Of a stretch of 64,000 bases of DNA, positions 15,977 to 28,909 are shown piece by piece. Position numbers and translations under genes: made by a program. The first letter of the stretch is position 1, and every line of letters begins with the position of its first letter. Origin of the DNA: Rhodocollybia butyracea. Lineage: Eukaryota; Basidiomycota; Agaricomycetes; Agaricales; Omphalotaceae. The stretch lies in assembly GCA_015501585.1 (NCBI GenBank), contig JADNRY010000017.1, positions 1 to 64,000 on the forward strand, written 5' to 3'. Under the pieces are notes generated by a model, which had not been told where the DNA came from, searched no databases, and was given only the letters and a program-made list of their open reading frames with translations.

Positions 15977-16294
15977 GGCCCCAAGCCTGTACAGTAAGAC
16001 GCGTATGCAAATTTATGACTCACATTAGAGATTTCTAAGTACCCTACTCAAATGTTTCAAAGGAGGCCAATTCACCTCCCGATATCCTGACAGCACGGAG
16101 CCGTGCGCAGCTTCAACCACAAGCGATCGCGCCCATCCAAGATTTGTTTGTTGAAACCCACGAGTGATGATCTACTCAAGATATCAAGGATATCACATAG
16201 AGACACAGTAAGAGACGGAGTCGAAAGCAACTCGCGATTATTTAAGGGATCGTACATTAATTACGCGTCCATAAACGGTTACTTATCATCAAAA
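15977..16294. other. spacer between the two arrestin-like genes
   Basis: 318 bases holding the 3' end of gene B and the promoter of gene A. Nothing else is recognised. Confidence 0.5.
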
Positions 16295-17946
16295 TCAAAG
16301 TGTGTCAGGGTTCCAGCTTTCTGAAACAAGCTGAACAGGTGCCGCAATTTTTAGTGGGAGGAACGGAGAGCGATTGTGATCGCTCGGTTTCTCTGGAGAA
16401 ATCTGAAGAACCAAAAAATCCTGCGCGGCAATTGAGTTCGAAAATACTCCTTGAACAGAAGGAGGTTACATGCCTTGATTTGGACCTTCCCGACGTTAAA
16501 ATCTCCATATTTCACGTCTGCCGAGCATTTTATATCGCCCGCACCGTCAAGGAAGCCCATGGTTTCTGAACTTGATTGAGAGCTGGAGACTTGGTGTTCC
16601 TCGTCTGCTACCACACTCTCAAACGGCGGAGGAAGGGGGTGTACTCTTCCCTCTCCGATGGCGAAGTGTTTCCATACAACTTGATCTTTGATTTCAACGC
16701 AGACCTGGCGATTGAGGGTGACACGTAAAGAGATGAATGTTTGTGATTTAGACGTGCAAGCTGGTGGTAGACCTGTTAAAGATGGAGACGGCGGGGGGCT
16801 TAGCGATACAACGGAGCTTCCGTTGTCTACATGCTCCAGTAGAAGGTGCGAGTACAATGCTTTCAAGGAAGAGGCTGGTCCGGTAAGCTGAATATGGAAA
16901 GGGATTTCGTCCTTAATTCCGTATTTCCGTTCAGAAGGTATGAAAAACTGCCAGCAGTGAAACACGATTAGTTTGTTAAATCAGGCATTTGACCTTCACT
17001 GACTTGGACTTCTATGGGATCAAGTCCTGAAGAAGGGCGGGTCTGCAGTACAGATCGGTGCTCAAACCAAACTTCGGGTGAGCACTTTATTGTTTCGTTG
17101 AATAACGGGCATCCGGGACTATTGCCAGAGTGGGATATTGAAGGCTGTGAAGGTCGACCTCGAGGCAAGTACTGAAAGTCAATAGAGAACCTGGTGAACT
17201 GTTGAAAGCGCTATATACATGAGCGAAGAAATCAACATACAATTTGTTTTTGTTCCATAGTGGACCACGAACAACTACGACTACCTTGAGGGTGTATGAG
17301 CCTACAAGTTTCGGTGAGATCACCGCTGGCAACGTTGCAACTAGGAACAGCGTACATTGAGAGATTAAACCAGGCAGACCTATTTGCGAGATTTTATGGG
17401 AGGGAGGGAGAGGAAATTCTCTGTCCCCATCTTGAAAAGAGGCTGGAAGCGCGGTCATGAAGTCAAGTGTCTTAGGACACGATGGGTTTTCACGCGTTTT
17501 GGACCATAATTCACAACTTTCGTCTACGATTTTTATTGTACTCGAAGTAGAGTTGTGGCCGAATACAGTCATTTTGAGTTTTGCTTCAACCTAGAGTACA
17601 GACACTCATTGATTTTTACCAAAATAGGGTGCGAAGAAACGGGACTTGCCTTTAAAAATACTTGGAGGAAGTTGTCCGTGTTCTGGTGAACAATCGTTCC
17701 AAAAATAAGACCCTCCTGGTGATACAAGGGCATCTCAATGTCCTCATTCTGCTCCTTCAACGTAACAGTCACATTACCACAGTGACACCGTGAAGTGAAA
17801 GAACCGGTGGGTGTCTGGTACACTCTCGTAGCAGCAAGAACTTCCTCTCCCTCGATTGCACGTTCCGAGTAGAAGGGAGGGGGGGAAGACGCGCTATAAT
17901 GAGGGAGGGAACCTAGCAATGACTCTGAAGCGGGATGCGAGTCCAT
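16295..17946 (-). CDS. arrestin-like protein B, with two GC-AG introns
   Basis: Tandem paralogue of arrestin-like protein A with the same domain plan. Exons 17946-17650, 17590-17241, 17190-17004, 16947-16474 and 16420-16295 sum to 1434 nt, 477 residues, in frame. It opens with LPHYSASSPPPFYSE, then TPTGSFTSRC, YHQEGLIFGTI, FFIPSERKYGIKD and DFLVLQISPEKP near the end. Introns 1 (17649-17591) and 4 (16473-16421) start with GCAAGT and GCATGT rather than GT. They are needed to reach the conserved sequence that gene A also has at those places. Without intron 4 the frame runs into an unrelated tail. Confidence 0.8.
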
Positions 17947-20410
17947 TCTAAAGGATAGAAATGACTTTGGACCGTTGCTTATGTAGGCTTCAATTGCTGC
18001 TACAGAACAGTAATCAATACATGAAACTTACAAATTCTTATAATTAATTTTAATGACTCGAAACGCTGGGAGTCAGAACATGAAGATGCCGGCGCCACTG
18101 ATTTTCCCGAAAGTAACTTCGACAACAACGCTCAAGTGGCTGAAGAACGTTTCTTGGAAAATAGCTAATATCATTTGTGACGTTCAGCGTAGTAGGAGAC
18201 TCGCAGATAGGCGAAACAACCGTCTTCTTGTATAGCTTGAGTACCTGTCCAGTCGTCGCGGTAAGTAGTATATAGCGGAATCCCGTACGGAGAACCGACG
18301 ATCGGCCGCCCGCAGTGGTGTGGCATGTTCAAGGGTTCACCAAAGTGGCCACGTTTGTACAGTCTGCATCCTATAATGAACTGCCTTGGAAAATCCTTTT
18401 CCAAAGATTATAGAAATAGTCATTAAGAAAGCAGCGGTATTTGACGCTGAGGTAGGGCAGAAAGCCACTTGAGGAGCATGACAGCCTTTCGCGATGAGAC
18501 GAGATACCGGTATTGCATACAGGCGCGATAATGAGGTCGCGGGATATCATAAGAAGATATCTGCTCATGAACCCAAGCATGGCCGTCGTGGATGTTGAAT
18601 GATACCTGTCGCGGCCGATATAGAGATGTTCAGGATTTGGACCCATTGAAGTTCGACGTGAGGTTGAATCTGCACCAGCACATTCTGCAGACATCCAGGC
18701 ACCATCTAGGCTCGCATTATAAACGAATGAATTGCGGCGGCCCCAGGCGACTTTGAGATTTTTAGCGTTTCAAATGTGGTATCGCCTTTGGCCCAGAAAT
18801 CAGTGAGTCTCGGCTGAGAGGGAGTGCTATACTTGGCTGCTTCCACTTGTTCCATAATAGTCGTAATGTCGCTGAACTTGAAAAGCCAACAAGCGAAGTT
18901 GAGCTGGTCATCGATGTTGAAGGAAAAACAGTAAAACAGCTTTGCCCTTCGTGAGAAATTCAAAGCGAAATAATATACGCCGCGTACTACTACTGAGTAC
19001 TGACTACGGTACCCTGAATTCATCAAGGAAATTACACGGGTATGCAGCCTCCGACATTATCTAAATGGTCTAAACTGCTGTAACTCTAGGGCGAATCACC
19101 AATCTCAAGCTCCGACATACAATTCTGAGAGTAATGTCGCACCCTCATCGAATCTCTTTACAGTTCGGGGTCAGTCTATGCCACCGAGATCACGCACCTC
19201 TACGGCTGATGCCGCCGCTGATGTTATCCAAAAAACCATATCATCAAACATTAGTCTTCACCGGCACCTTGAGGATGAAGTTGTCGGTATTATCCTTTGT
19301 GTGTGTGCTGTAAAATAATTATTGTCGACCTGTCAAATCACTTCACCAGAATGGAAGTTGTCCGGCAAGACATATATGCATATAGCCCGGACGGTCAAAG
19401 TCTACTCTGAGCGAAGACAAGCCTCAAGAGTCAAGAGTCACATTTTAATTCAGGACTAGTGATGCGAAAATAGTGACTTCCACGTGATTCAGGTCCAACC
19501 ACATGATCAAAGCACGCAATAAGGCGCGATTTCGACGACATGCAATTTGGACAGTTTATAAAGCGAGCCTGTCTTTCGATTTTAGTTCTTTCTCTGCTCC
19601 TCCTCTGCAATTCCAAATCTAAGGATCTCTTCCTTCACTGGTCAAGCTTCAAGTACCTTGCACGAATGGATAGGAAGACAAACGGATAGACGGGCCGGTA
19701 CTTGAGCTGGGGCGAGCGGAGAACGGAGAAGAGGAGATACGATAAACGGTTTTTTCCCCAAGATTTCGCCTTTCCTTTCGGGAGCATCCTTTACTCTTCA
19801 ACGTCAGCGTTCCCCTCGTTCCCAAGTGTCGGGCTGTTCGACAGCGGGCTTCCGATGGAACAATCCCTGTTTCATCCCTATTTCGTTGAAATTTTCTCCG
19901 CCACTCGTCACTCCACGCTGTCCTCGCATCTTTTACTAGGCCTATTCATCAGGAAGCCGCTACGCGACTCTCGCAACCTAGAATGTCTGATCAGGTTGTA
20001 ATGGATCTCGCGCGTGATACCTAAAGCTCCAACTTTCCTCGGATCTTGCAGACTCCCAGCTGTTCGTCAATTACTCGGAGATGCGAGGGCTGGCCGAAGT
20101 TGAAGGTTGGGTTCAGATGCATGCAGAAACTCAAGAGGCTCACAGGCAGAATTCATGTTATCCACTATCGTTGGCAACCCGAATTACAGGAACACCTAAA
20201 CTTACCCAGGGCCAATAATCGGATGAAATTCTTGGAGCTTTTCATATTAGGGAATTGTAGGTCTTTTGGACGATAACTTGGCGTTATCGTATGGATGCGT
20301 GACTGTTTCAAACTTTTAGTATGTTTCCACTTGTATTGTGTATTTCACATAAAAGCCTCCTTCCCTTGTTCTCCACTACCCAAACTTTGTGAAAGTGCGC
20401 GTTAGTCGAA
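17947..20410. other. 2.4-kb stretch without a recognised gene
   Basis: Open frames on the minus strand (18371-18694 and 18706-19026) are moderately long. The second contains YSTPSQPRLTDFWAKGD, but neither matches a family I know and no spliced model emerges. From 19.1 to 20.4 kb nothing is seen until the promoter of the next gene. That promoter has a TATA-like cataaaag near 20347-20355 and a pyrimidine-rich stretch at 20358-20383, about 30-50 bases before the ATG. Confidence 0.4.
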
Positions 20411-22937
20411 ATGGCTACTTTATCTCAATCTACTCCAGCAAATACTTTGTTCAGGACTCACTCGGCCTCTTCTTTGGATTCGGACGACTCGTCCCACAGT
20501 TCCAGCGGCAGTTCGTCGTCGAATGGTGCCACGAGTACAAATACAAGTATTGGCACTACCGTATCTACGGACTCGTTAATCAAGCCAAAGCCATGCCCAA
20601 CTCCATCTACTTGGGTACGCGTGTGCTTAGCGACAGGCTCGAAGAATAAAATAGCTTCGCTCGCTGAGATTTTGCTTCGTTTGTTCGACATTCACGTCGG
20701 CAATGAGAACGAACCCAATATCTTAGGTGTTGTATTCAATCCCGACGAGCTCCATGGCCATGTACACCAGACAACTGTTGAAGATATTGCGGTTGATTTT
20801 AACACGGATGTTGGTATTCTAGTGTTTTCACTGCACACCCAACTCTGATCATATATGTTCTCATTAGATACCCACTACTCCCTCTACATTTGTTCTCCAA
20901 TCACTTGCTTTGGCCGGCTTACGCTGTATCGCAGCCTTTTCAGGTCCAACTCAGGCCAAAGGAAGCTCAATTTCGACGATATCTATGATCCTTGAGAAGC
21001 CCCCCGTCGTCTTCCCTCCTCAATCCTCCCTCCATTCGTATATCCCAGCACATATAAGCTCAGCCCCCGACGTCGGGAATAACATCCCCCCTCTCTCAGC
21101 TTGGCAGTCACTCTGGTCCGCATGGGACCTCGTCACACTCCGCATGATCCCCTCCCAAATGCTGTTACAAAAACCGATTGATCTGAGGCACAAGTGTTTA
21201 TTTTACATCGGGCATATTCCTACGTGAGTCTTTATTTGGTCTACTTCCTTGAGTTACATATTGGAGAAACTAACGTTGCCGTTGTTCGCTCACAGTTTCC
21301 TTGATATGCTCATCTCGAAAGCTATCAATCAACCCACTCCTACGGAACCAGCGTATTTCTGGGATATATTCGAGCGCGGAATCGATCCAAGTGTTGATGA
21401 TCCTGACCATTGTCATGTACGTATCCGAACTACAACTCTTCTTCACTTGTTCACTGCTCTACTTGTAGAACCACTCACTTGTCCCAACGACTGACGCCGA
21501 CTGGCCATCCCTCACGACGATTATAGGATTTAGGGATCGCGTGAGGGAGAGACTGGGAAGGCTATACGACGAGCTTGATATAGGTGAGAAAAACGGAGGA
21601 AGGAGGTTAACGAGAAGGATTGCGAGAATGTTATGTATGTGCTATGAGCATGAGGCATGGCATGTTGAGGTGAGGTTTTCTTCCTCATTTGTTTTGTTAA
21701 TTTCCGTTGGTTCGCCACTTCACCGTAATTAACTCTTAATCACAGACCCTGCTATACATGCTCATACAACGTTCTCCCCCGTCCCTGATTCCAACAACCC
21801 TACCACCCCCAGGCTTCACCCCGCCTCCTTTCGAGGTTCTCGCAAGACAATGGGAAGTTCAATGGCAGAACAGGAGCATCACTACTATTGAATTCGGACC
21901 GACGGAGGTCGTGCTGGGGATGGATGATAGTGAGGGGACGATGTGAAGCTTAACTCTGAAGTTGATATTCTCGAACACACGTACGGCTGGGATAATGAAT
22001 CCCCTGCGCGGACGGTCCATGTGATGCCGTTCAGAGCAGAATGGAGACCAGTCAGTTGCGGTGAGTTTGAGCGATTTTGGAGGGATAGTAATGTGAGTTG
22101 GTTTTTACGCATCTTTAATCTTCGTTCATTCCGCCCGCTCTCTGTTTTGTATTTGTCTGTCTATTCCATGATGACCGCTTTTGTCCCCTTCGGATACTTA
22201 CACTTCGCGTGTTACAGGGGAAAATCGCACTTCCTGCGTCCTGGATCCTTTCTTCATCGGGCGAAATCTCCGTACGCTCACTGTACGGCCCTGTCCCTCT
22301 TGCCCTCGCCCACACATGGCCTGTCCAAGCGTCATATGAAGCCCTCGAAGCATATGCCCGCTCAAAAGGAGGGAGAATACCAAATGAGGCGGAGTTGAGA
22401 GTCATACTGGATTATTTGAATGACGATGAAAGCTTTGCCTATGATGGAGGAGCCAACGTAGGATGGAGGAATTGGCATCCTGTGTGGTAAGTTTCGCATT
22501 TTCATCTCTCGATTATTTTTGCTAATTGTAATCTCTATAGCCCCACCGCCGGCCTCACCTCGCCTACTCTCTCTTCCGTTTCAAGCCCCAAAGACAAGAG
22601 TGGCAAAGGTCACAACGGCGGAATCTGGGAATGGACTTCTACGGCCTTCGTCTCGCATGAGGGATTCGTTGGTACATCCCTCTTTACAGGATACTCAGAG
22701 GACTTCTGGGATGGGAAGCATATGGTTGTTGTGAGTTTGTTTTCACTAGATTGTTTCTTCCTCTTGGTTACGTCCCTTGGTTGTTCTTTACTCATCACTG
22801 TCTCCTACCTTTCTTCTCAGCTCGGAGGTTCGTATGCGACCCTCCCTCGCCTCACTGGGCGCAAGACGATAAGAAATTTCTGGCAGTATAATTATCCATA
22901 TGCTTGGGTCGGAGCAAGAGTTGTGTATGATGTGTAG
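20411..22937 (+). CDS. EgtB/Egt1-type protein (DinB-like plus FGE-sulfatase domain) without EgtD
   Basis: Exons 20411-20809, 20868-21223, 21296-21416, 21469-21669, 21746-22092, 22218-22486, 22541-22730 and 22821-22937, about 666 residues. The last 470 residues match the iron-dependent sulfoxide-synthase part of fungal Egt1, which joins cysteine to hercynine in ergothioneine synthesis. Visible are SAWQSLWSAWDLVT, KPIDLRHKCLFYIGHIPTFLD (first His), EHEAWHVETLLYML (the HxxxHxE iron site), and the late block IWEWTST, GYSEDFWDGKH, VLGGSYAT and WVGARVVYD. The usual N-terminal SAM-methyltransferase (EgtD) is missing. In its place are about 190 residues I do not recognise, starting with a Ser-rich tail. 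The substrate is therefore open. Exon 5 lacks one base in a G-run near 21935-21938; as written it stops there. Confidence 0.8.
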
Positions 22938-24753
22938 ATTCTTTCACTTTTATGTAAGTATGTACTGGATGTGTTATTGTATTAAGTATGATTGTACATT
23001 GCTCGCTTTCTTGGTTCGCTCGATATCCCCTGATATCCCAGGATATTCCCCACTAAAATACGCTCCACCTTGTTGAATAAATTTCAGCGCAAAGGGCACC
23101 TCCCCGCCCCGTCCTATCTTCCTACAATTTCGTGTGATTCCTCTACAGAGAAGAGACGAGAACGCGAGAACGACACTGGTTAAATACCGTTGATCTTGAA
23201 GAATCTAGTCTTAATATCAGCCATTAATATTCCCCACATGACTCAGACCTCTCTCCTTTTCCATGGTGTAGCGCCAGCCCAGGACCCACAGCCGTTGTTT
23301 CAGGGCTGGACCTGTAGGTGTGATTCCTACGCCTGGTCGAAGAGACACTGACAAGCGGGCAAGTTCGCGCTGCGCGGGACTACGCCCCACCTCGCCCACT
23401 CGGTTCTTGGAATTACTGGCAACTCTATTTTTACGCGCAGTTCCCAGTGAATAGCAATGGACCCGAGTCGCTCGATGCCGTACATGGTAGCGTCATTCTC
23501 AGAAGTGCTGTGGACTGTATAGAAAAGGGTAGCATAGAAAGAGCAACATGCTGAGGAACCATTTCTAAGTACTCGCCGACATCTGGAGCACTGGGTTCAG
23601 GTTCTCTCCGTTGACCTCTTAGAGCCTCTTACTCAATCTGACAATCGCGGGTGCGCTAATCGACGTTAATCATTTGGTGCTTGGATAGAAGTAATTGATA
23701 AAGGATCACCTCCTCAGCTTCCTGTTCCTTTCTACATCGGACAGTTGTTCTAAGAGGCGCACATTTGAATAGATCATGTCATATTGTCTTGAATAGGATA
23801 TGGACAAAGACTTTCACTTGTTACAGCTGAGCTATCTCTTCAAGTATTATAACGTGGAAGTTCAAGTACTGGTTCAGATACTATTCCAGACCGCCTATCA
23901 TGTGTCCACAACCTTGTTCACCGTCGCCGCTACAACTACGCTCTAATCGTCCGCTATATTATTGCCCTACCAATCAACTTGATGCAGATGTGGTATCCAG
24001 CGGGCGTCGTTATCCTAGTGCAAACAAAACAATCTCCACTCATGGATTCAATGCATCTTGCCCAGACAAGTTCCATGGAGCAATACGCGTCAACCATTGT
24101 ATAAGGTTGCTTCATTAGGCCTCTTTCCCAGACTGACCTGCTCAGTCGGACTTTCGTATGTTTAGGCACTTTTAGTCTTGTGTGTTTAAGGGACAAGCAA
24201 AGATGCACCATACCTAGATAGTCCACCCCTTGTACGGTGATGTTGCGGTGGAGACTGGTCGTTAGTACTTGACGTCGACGGTGCCTCGTTCATTGTTCTA
24301 GAACAAAGATGCTGATATTATTTAGCGCCAAGTACCCGCGTTAAGCTCAGAATATTCTAGGCCTGGCTGGTATTGAAGCGACCTCGATGTTACCCCTCAA
24401 AGCCTATAATTGCTATTTCCAGCGAATGAGCAAGACTGGGGCTCAATTGGTTTCAAGAGAGTGGAGATGGATTTACGCTGTAGAGGGCGTCGGTATCGTA
24501 GGGATGTGATGATAGATGAGCTTCGAGGAAATTGGATGAATACATCTGATGGTAATTGCACAATGACGATAGTGAAGATAAAGAGGGATGCGGGGACGTT
24601 GAAAGCAATTGAGTTGAGCAACTGCTGCTGATATACATAAGTGAAGATGAATAAGTGAAGATGATTGGCGAATGGAACCTCGTTATGGACATGAAATGCG
24701 ACGGCGATAGTAATGTAATGCGGAGAGCAAAGGAAAGAAAAGCGGCGAGGTGC
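22938..24753. other. 1.8-kb stretch without a recognised gene
   Basis: The 3' flanks of two convergent genes with unassigned sequence between. Near 23270-23330 there are tRNA-box-like words without a foldable acceptor stem. No coding region is supported. Confidence 0.45.
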
Positions 24754-25517
24754 CTAGTTGAACAGTACATAGAAAACAAGTGTCAATGCCAGAATGCTTA
24801 GCACTTTTCCTAAAACACGGGCCAGTTCCGGGTCCATGGATGACGAGTTTCGAAAAGTCGCGAAAGCCGAAGAAGCGAGTGACCGGGGCTGATGGTCTTG
24901 AGCCGTATCCTGTGTGAGATCAGGTTCCGAGTCGGTGTACGAATCCCGCTCTGTAGAGGAACTGCACGAATCATGTGAAGATTCTGAATCCTGCGGCGAA
25001 ACATTTGTAGTGAGTCGCAAGTGAGAAGGCCCGGCAGAAAACGATGAAGACGTGGCAGATATTGCCACGGCGTCATGAGAACCGCAAAAAGGGCAAGGGT
25101 TTGAGATGGTATCAAGTCGCTAAATTCACTGATAAATAAACATATATTACAGAAAGAGAACAACGTACGTCTGTGATCCTCCTACCACAACACTGTGTTT
25201 CAGACTGCGAGCCACGCAACAGTGAGCGTGATTTACGTCTGCTCAACGACGCTGGAAGTGCAAATGTCGCCGGAAAATGCGAGCCGTCATCTGAAGGTTC
25301 TGGAGGAGGAGTAGGTGCTATGGATTCGGCTCCCAGATTAAGTACAGGCTCGTATTCGTATTCTGATAAAGAGAGTGAGACGAAAAAGAAAAAAGGTTGA
25401 GAATAAACTAAGCTTACCATCTTCCGACTCGTCAACGTCAAATTTATCAGGATAGAGGTCCTCGATAGATATTGATGGAACAATCTGTTGTGTAAAATGC
25501 TGCGTTCGAGCCTTCAT
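24754..25517 (-). CDS. small tail-anchored protein with a CC...CPFC zinc-finger-like motif
   Basis: Three exons. The first starts at the ATG at 25517 (MKARTQHFTQQ...) and ends DESEDG. The second contains EYEYEPVLNLGAES and a proline-rich stretch and ends TQCCGRRITD. The third opens RLDTISNPCPFCGSHD. Joined, this gives a compact CC-x18-CPFC arrangement that could bind zinc. A Ser-rich spacer follows, then a single C-terminal membrane segment (VLGKVLSILALTLVFYVLFN) ending the protein, typical of tail-anchored proteins inserted after translation. I do not recognise the family. The intron boundaries (GTACGT donor, TTTAG acceptor) are good and the frame is continuous. Confidence 0.6.
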
Positions 25518-27365
25518 GGCAGTGGAGACGCAGAGAGGGCTTTCGTAGGTTGACTGGAGGAGAAAGCTCGCGTGAATTATGCTTCATGCCGTAAGCGTGT
25601 CATCCTTCTTACGCGTGACATTCTGGCTCATCGTAACTTTAAATTTAAATTTGATTTCTTATTGACAGTATTATAGTATTATCTATCTCACTCCAGAGGC
25701 ATTCCGCTCTGATACAGTTCCACCCTGCCATGAAGATCTCAAGCGAAACTTGGATACGCAGATAGTCAAATCGTTGGCAGCAGGAGATCGTGGTCACCGG
25801 TGAGTTTTGGAGTACCAGGAGCGAGAGAAGGTGATGTATGCGTAGTTCCTCTTGAAGATTCGGAGAATCGAGGAGCGACAACTTCACTGTACCCAGTCTG
25901 AATACATAGGCAGAGCGCATTTGGGTCTTCGAGTACCACGGATGGTAAGGGGGTCATCACACAGCTTACGCTGGCCAGTGCGGAACCGTACGAGAAAGGT
26001 ACTGGTTCTCGAGACTACGAGAAAGGAGAGTAATCGCAAATGTGATGGAACAATTGTACGAAGTTCATCTGTGCCGCGATTCGGAACTTTCTGAGCTGAG
26101 TGAAGGTCAACAATAGAGTAGTTACAATCATTCGTACCTTCGATCTGTTGCTGTTTATGGGCTGGAAGCGAAGGAAGGCTGCTGACCCTTGGAAAACATA
26201 TTGGGATATTAGGCTGGGAGTCAGCGTCCGCATTGAATAGTGTCCAATTGTTGTACAGTGGCACCTCCATGCTGCGTAGAACAGCATAGTACCTCCGTCG
26301 GTCCTGAATCGCACTAAAAATATCGCGCGACGTACCCTCATTCCACTGCCGTTCATCCGTTGACCATAGTACCGTTGGTCCAAGCTTTTATTGATGCAAA
26401 CACCTGAGACCGTGTTCTTCTGTAGTGCTTTGAATCAACGAGCATGTCGACAATCAAGATGGGAAAGGTGGGAGGAGAGTAGATCGGGAATGCTAGAATT
26501 TGAGAGGAGATGAACTTGATGAAGATGTGAAGATATCCGGGTGAGGTGCCTCGCATAGTCCCAATAATAGCAACAAGGGTATCAGACTCTAACCATAACC
26601 ATTACACTGACAAAAGGACCATTTCCTGAGATTCGGGGGAAAAATCAGGATATTTGATAATGGTGAGTGAGGCTTGTCCAGTTTTGGAGACTCATGGGTT
26701 CATGGGTGGATCTCCGGAAGACTGCTGTGATTGGTACGGTGCGAACCTCGAGTCCAGGGCACCTCTTTCCGTTTTATGGTGAAGGTAGTGCACCGCAAGA
26801 GTGGCTAGTAAGAGCAGCGGCCGCACACATATCGAACAAGTGTGGCTGATTTACTAGTTCGGCGGTAAATGGATAATGCTTGGAAGGAATGAGATGGAGA
26901 TCGGATAGATTTGGGCAGGAGCGGAAGTGACCTCGATTACCGCCCCCAATTAAGATTTGGCAAATGATTCCGGAGAGAATTCAGAGTCTCCGATTCGATG
27001 TATACAATTTCCGCAGCGCCCCCGCAGATCTCTCGTTTGATAGAGTGTAGGGTGATGATTGCTGGTCCGTATCCTAAACATAGCTGTTGTGCAATTAATT
27101 CTCGAAAATCAACATATGCACTTGGAACTTGAAGTTGGAAGAGAGTAGCACTGAACCGCCGGATCATAGGGCGGCCCGTGACTTTTGGGTATGTCGAAAT
27201 GACAAACGCGGCACAAGGAAGATTGAGTGTATGTTCTACATTGTGTTGAATGTTGAATGATATCTATGGACGTCTTCCTCGTCTGATTCCGTTGTGGCAC
27301 TTATCCTCTAAACTTAAGATCGTCTGACAGGAGTTACGTCTTCAAGAAATATCAATCCCGGATAT
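25518..27365. other. 1.85-kb stretch without a recognised gene
   Basis: Several short open frames on the minus strand (for example 25884-26270 and 26015-26383) share the word FLVRFRTG/D, which may reflect a small local duplication. No family or spliced model is supported. An AT palindrome (aaatttaaattt) lies near 25630-25642. Confidence 0.4.
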
Positions 27366-28909
27366 CTATCCCGACGCAGGTACCGGTACAGTACTATTAG
27401 TAGTTTGAGTTGAACCGCTCTGCTGACTTTGCTGAGTGTGGACTTTGAATCGTATTGCCGACTCCAAGTCATATTGAGATGCCATAGGCTCGCAATCATG
27501 ATTGCACTGGCATGTTTTGCAATGAGCGCCCTCTCCTCCCTGACCTCGAAATCCATGGGCACTACGATCAGTACGCAAACGTGCCCCTCCAAGCCCATCC
27601 TCATCAAAAGTAGACATATACACCCCTCGTCCACCGAGTATCTTTATTCGTGCATTAAGCACCATGAGAACAGTGTTGGCATAGAGTTTTGGCATGATGA
27701 GTGCTGGAGTGCCGTAGTAGCCTTTGCCGGGAAATGCGTAGAAGAGAATAAGGTTTAGAAGGGCAATGAGGGCTGGGTTTGGGGAGGGAGCGAAGAGATC
27801 AATGTTGACAATCAGATACAATGTAGTGAGACTGACCTGTCAAGGAGCCAGTTTCTAATTGTCAATCGGGTAAATTTCGTTACCACCGAATGTGTATCGC
27901 CAAAACCAGAGTCTTTTTGAGATAGCTGTCATCGGAGTAATAAGAGTCTGAGGGCCTGAGATTTCCGCGAGTTTACTCACGTAGTATGTCATGCATACCG
28001 CAATCGAGATATCCCCCAGCGCTGCTCCTGCGCACCAAATCTGTGATTATCATAGAACCAGTCTGATGATTACAATTAGTGAATCGAACGAAATCACTCA
28101 CCCCCACCACAATATTCGTCTTCGTAAGTTGATACAAAGTAACCACGTTCCCCGCTTGAAAACTATACACTCCCGTCATGAAGGCGGCCACAGAGCTGGT
28201 GAGTGATACCTGGGACAAGCTCCACCAACAGTGCAGGTGTTAAGTTACACAAGCACGCACTAATAATATGAACCCTGGCACCAGTTTCGAATTAGACAAA
28301 ACCCGTATACGATAAGCGTAGAATGCTTGTCCGATGAAAGCCACTGCAAAGACGGTCCGCTCAGCTGATATGAACCGAGATAAAAATGGACACTCACCAA
28401 GGCCACTCATCACCGGTACTGTAAACCAATCCATATGCATATCTGTCAAACTCTTAAACTCACTAAACCCGTACCCAAATATCGCAAACGCATCGTGGGT
28501 GACGAGGATTGTTTGTATGACCTCTATGATGAACACGCCATAGACAACATATTTAATTGTGCGGCGGTCGTGGGGAAAGGCGAGATAGTAGAGGTCTGCG
28601 AATGGTATCATGCATTAAGACAATGTTTGCAGCTGCTAAAGATGAGGATACTTACAAACTTGAATGCAAAGAGTGCCAAACAGACCCCAGTGCAGAAGGT
28701 AAGCGACTATCTGGCCGTTTTATGACAATGGTTAGCAAGAATCGGCTCGGCGATATGAATTTCGTTCACCAGAGGTCCCGACCTAGAAGAAGTTGGGTGA
28801 ACATGGCGCGAATTCTTTGAACTTCGATTACTTACAGCTCGGAGACATTGAAACCTGGAGGAGCCCCACCCAAGGCGAGACCGCTTGACGAGGGCGTGAC
28901 TGCAGACAT
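27366..28909 (-). CDS. DUF6534-type multi-spanning membrane protein
   Basis: Basidiomycete-expanded integral membrane family of unknown function, with about seven membrane segments. The start MSAVTPSSSGLALGG at 28909 is followed after introns by IVAYLLHWGLFGTLCIQVYLYY, a long hydrophobic segment ending ILVTHDAFAIFGYGF, AFIGQAFYAYRIRVLSN, VAAFMTGVYSF, WCAGAALGDISIAVCM, and the family's C-terminal signature ALIALLNLILFYAFPG then LYANTVLMVLNARIKI. The cytosolic tail is Gln/Ser-rich. The order and spacing match the family well. One extra base near 27857 shifts the frame between FTRLTI and ETGSLT just before the last membrane segment. Confidence 0.8.

Noticed and set aside
18371..19026. A protein gene on the minus strand
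   Set aside because: Two open frames of about 106 codons exist, but neither shows a family motif and they cannot be joined by good splice sites into one protein.
23265..23335. A tRNA gene
   Set aside because: Words similar to boxes A and B and a GTAGG/CCTAC stem are present, but no acceptor stem pairs and the T-loop is off-consensus.
25628..25645. An AT palindrome as an origin or binding site
   Set aside because: It is only a short aaatttaaattt run in AT-rich DNA with no supporting context.
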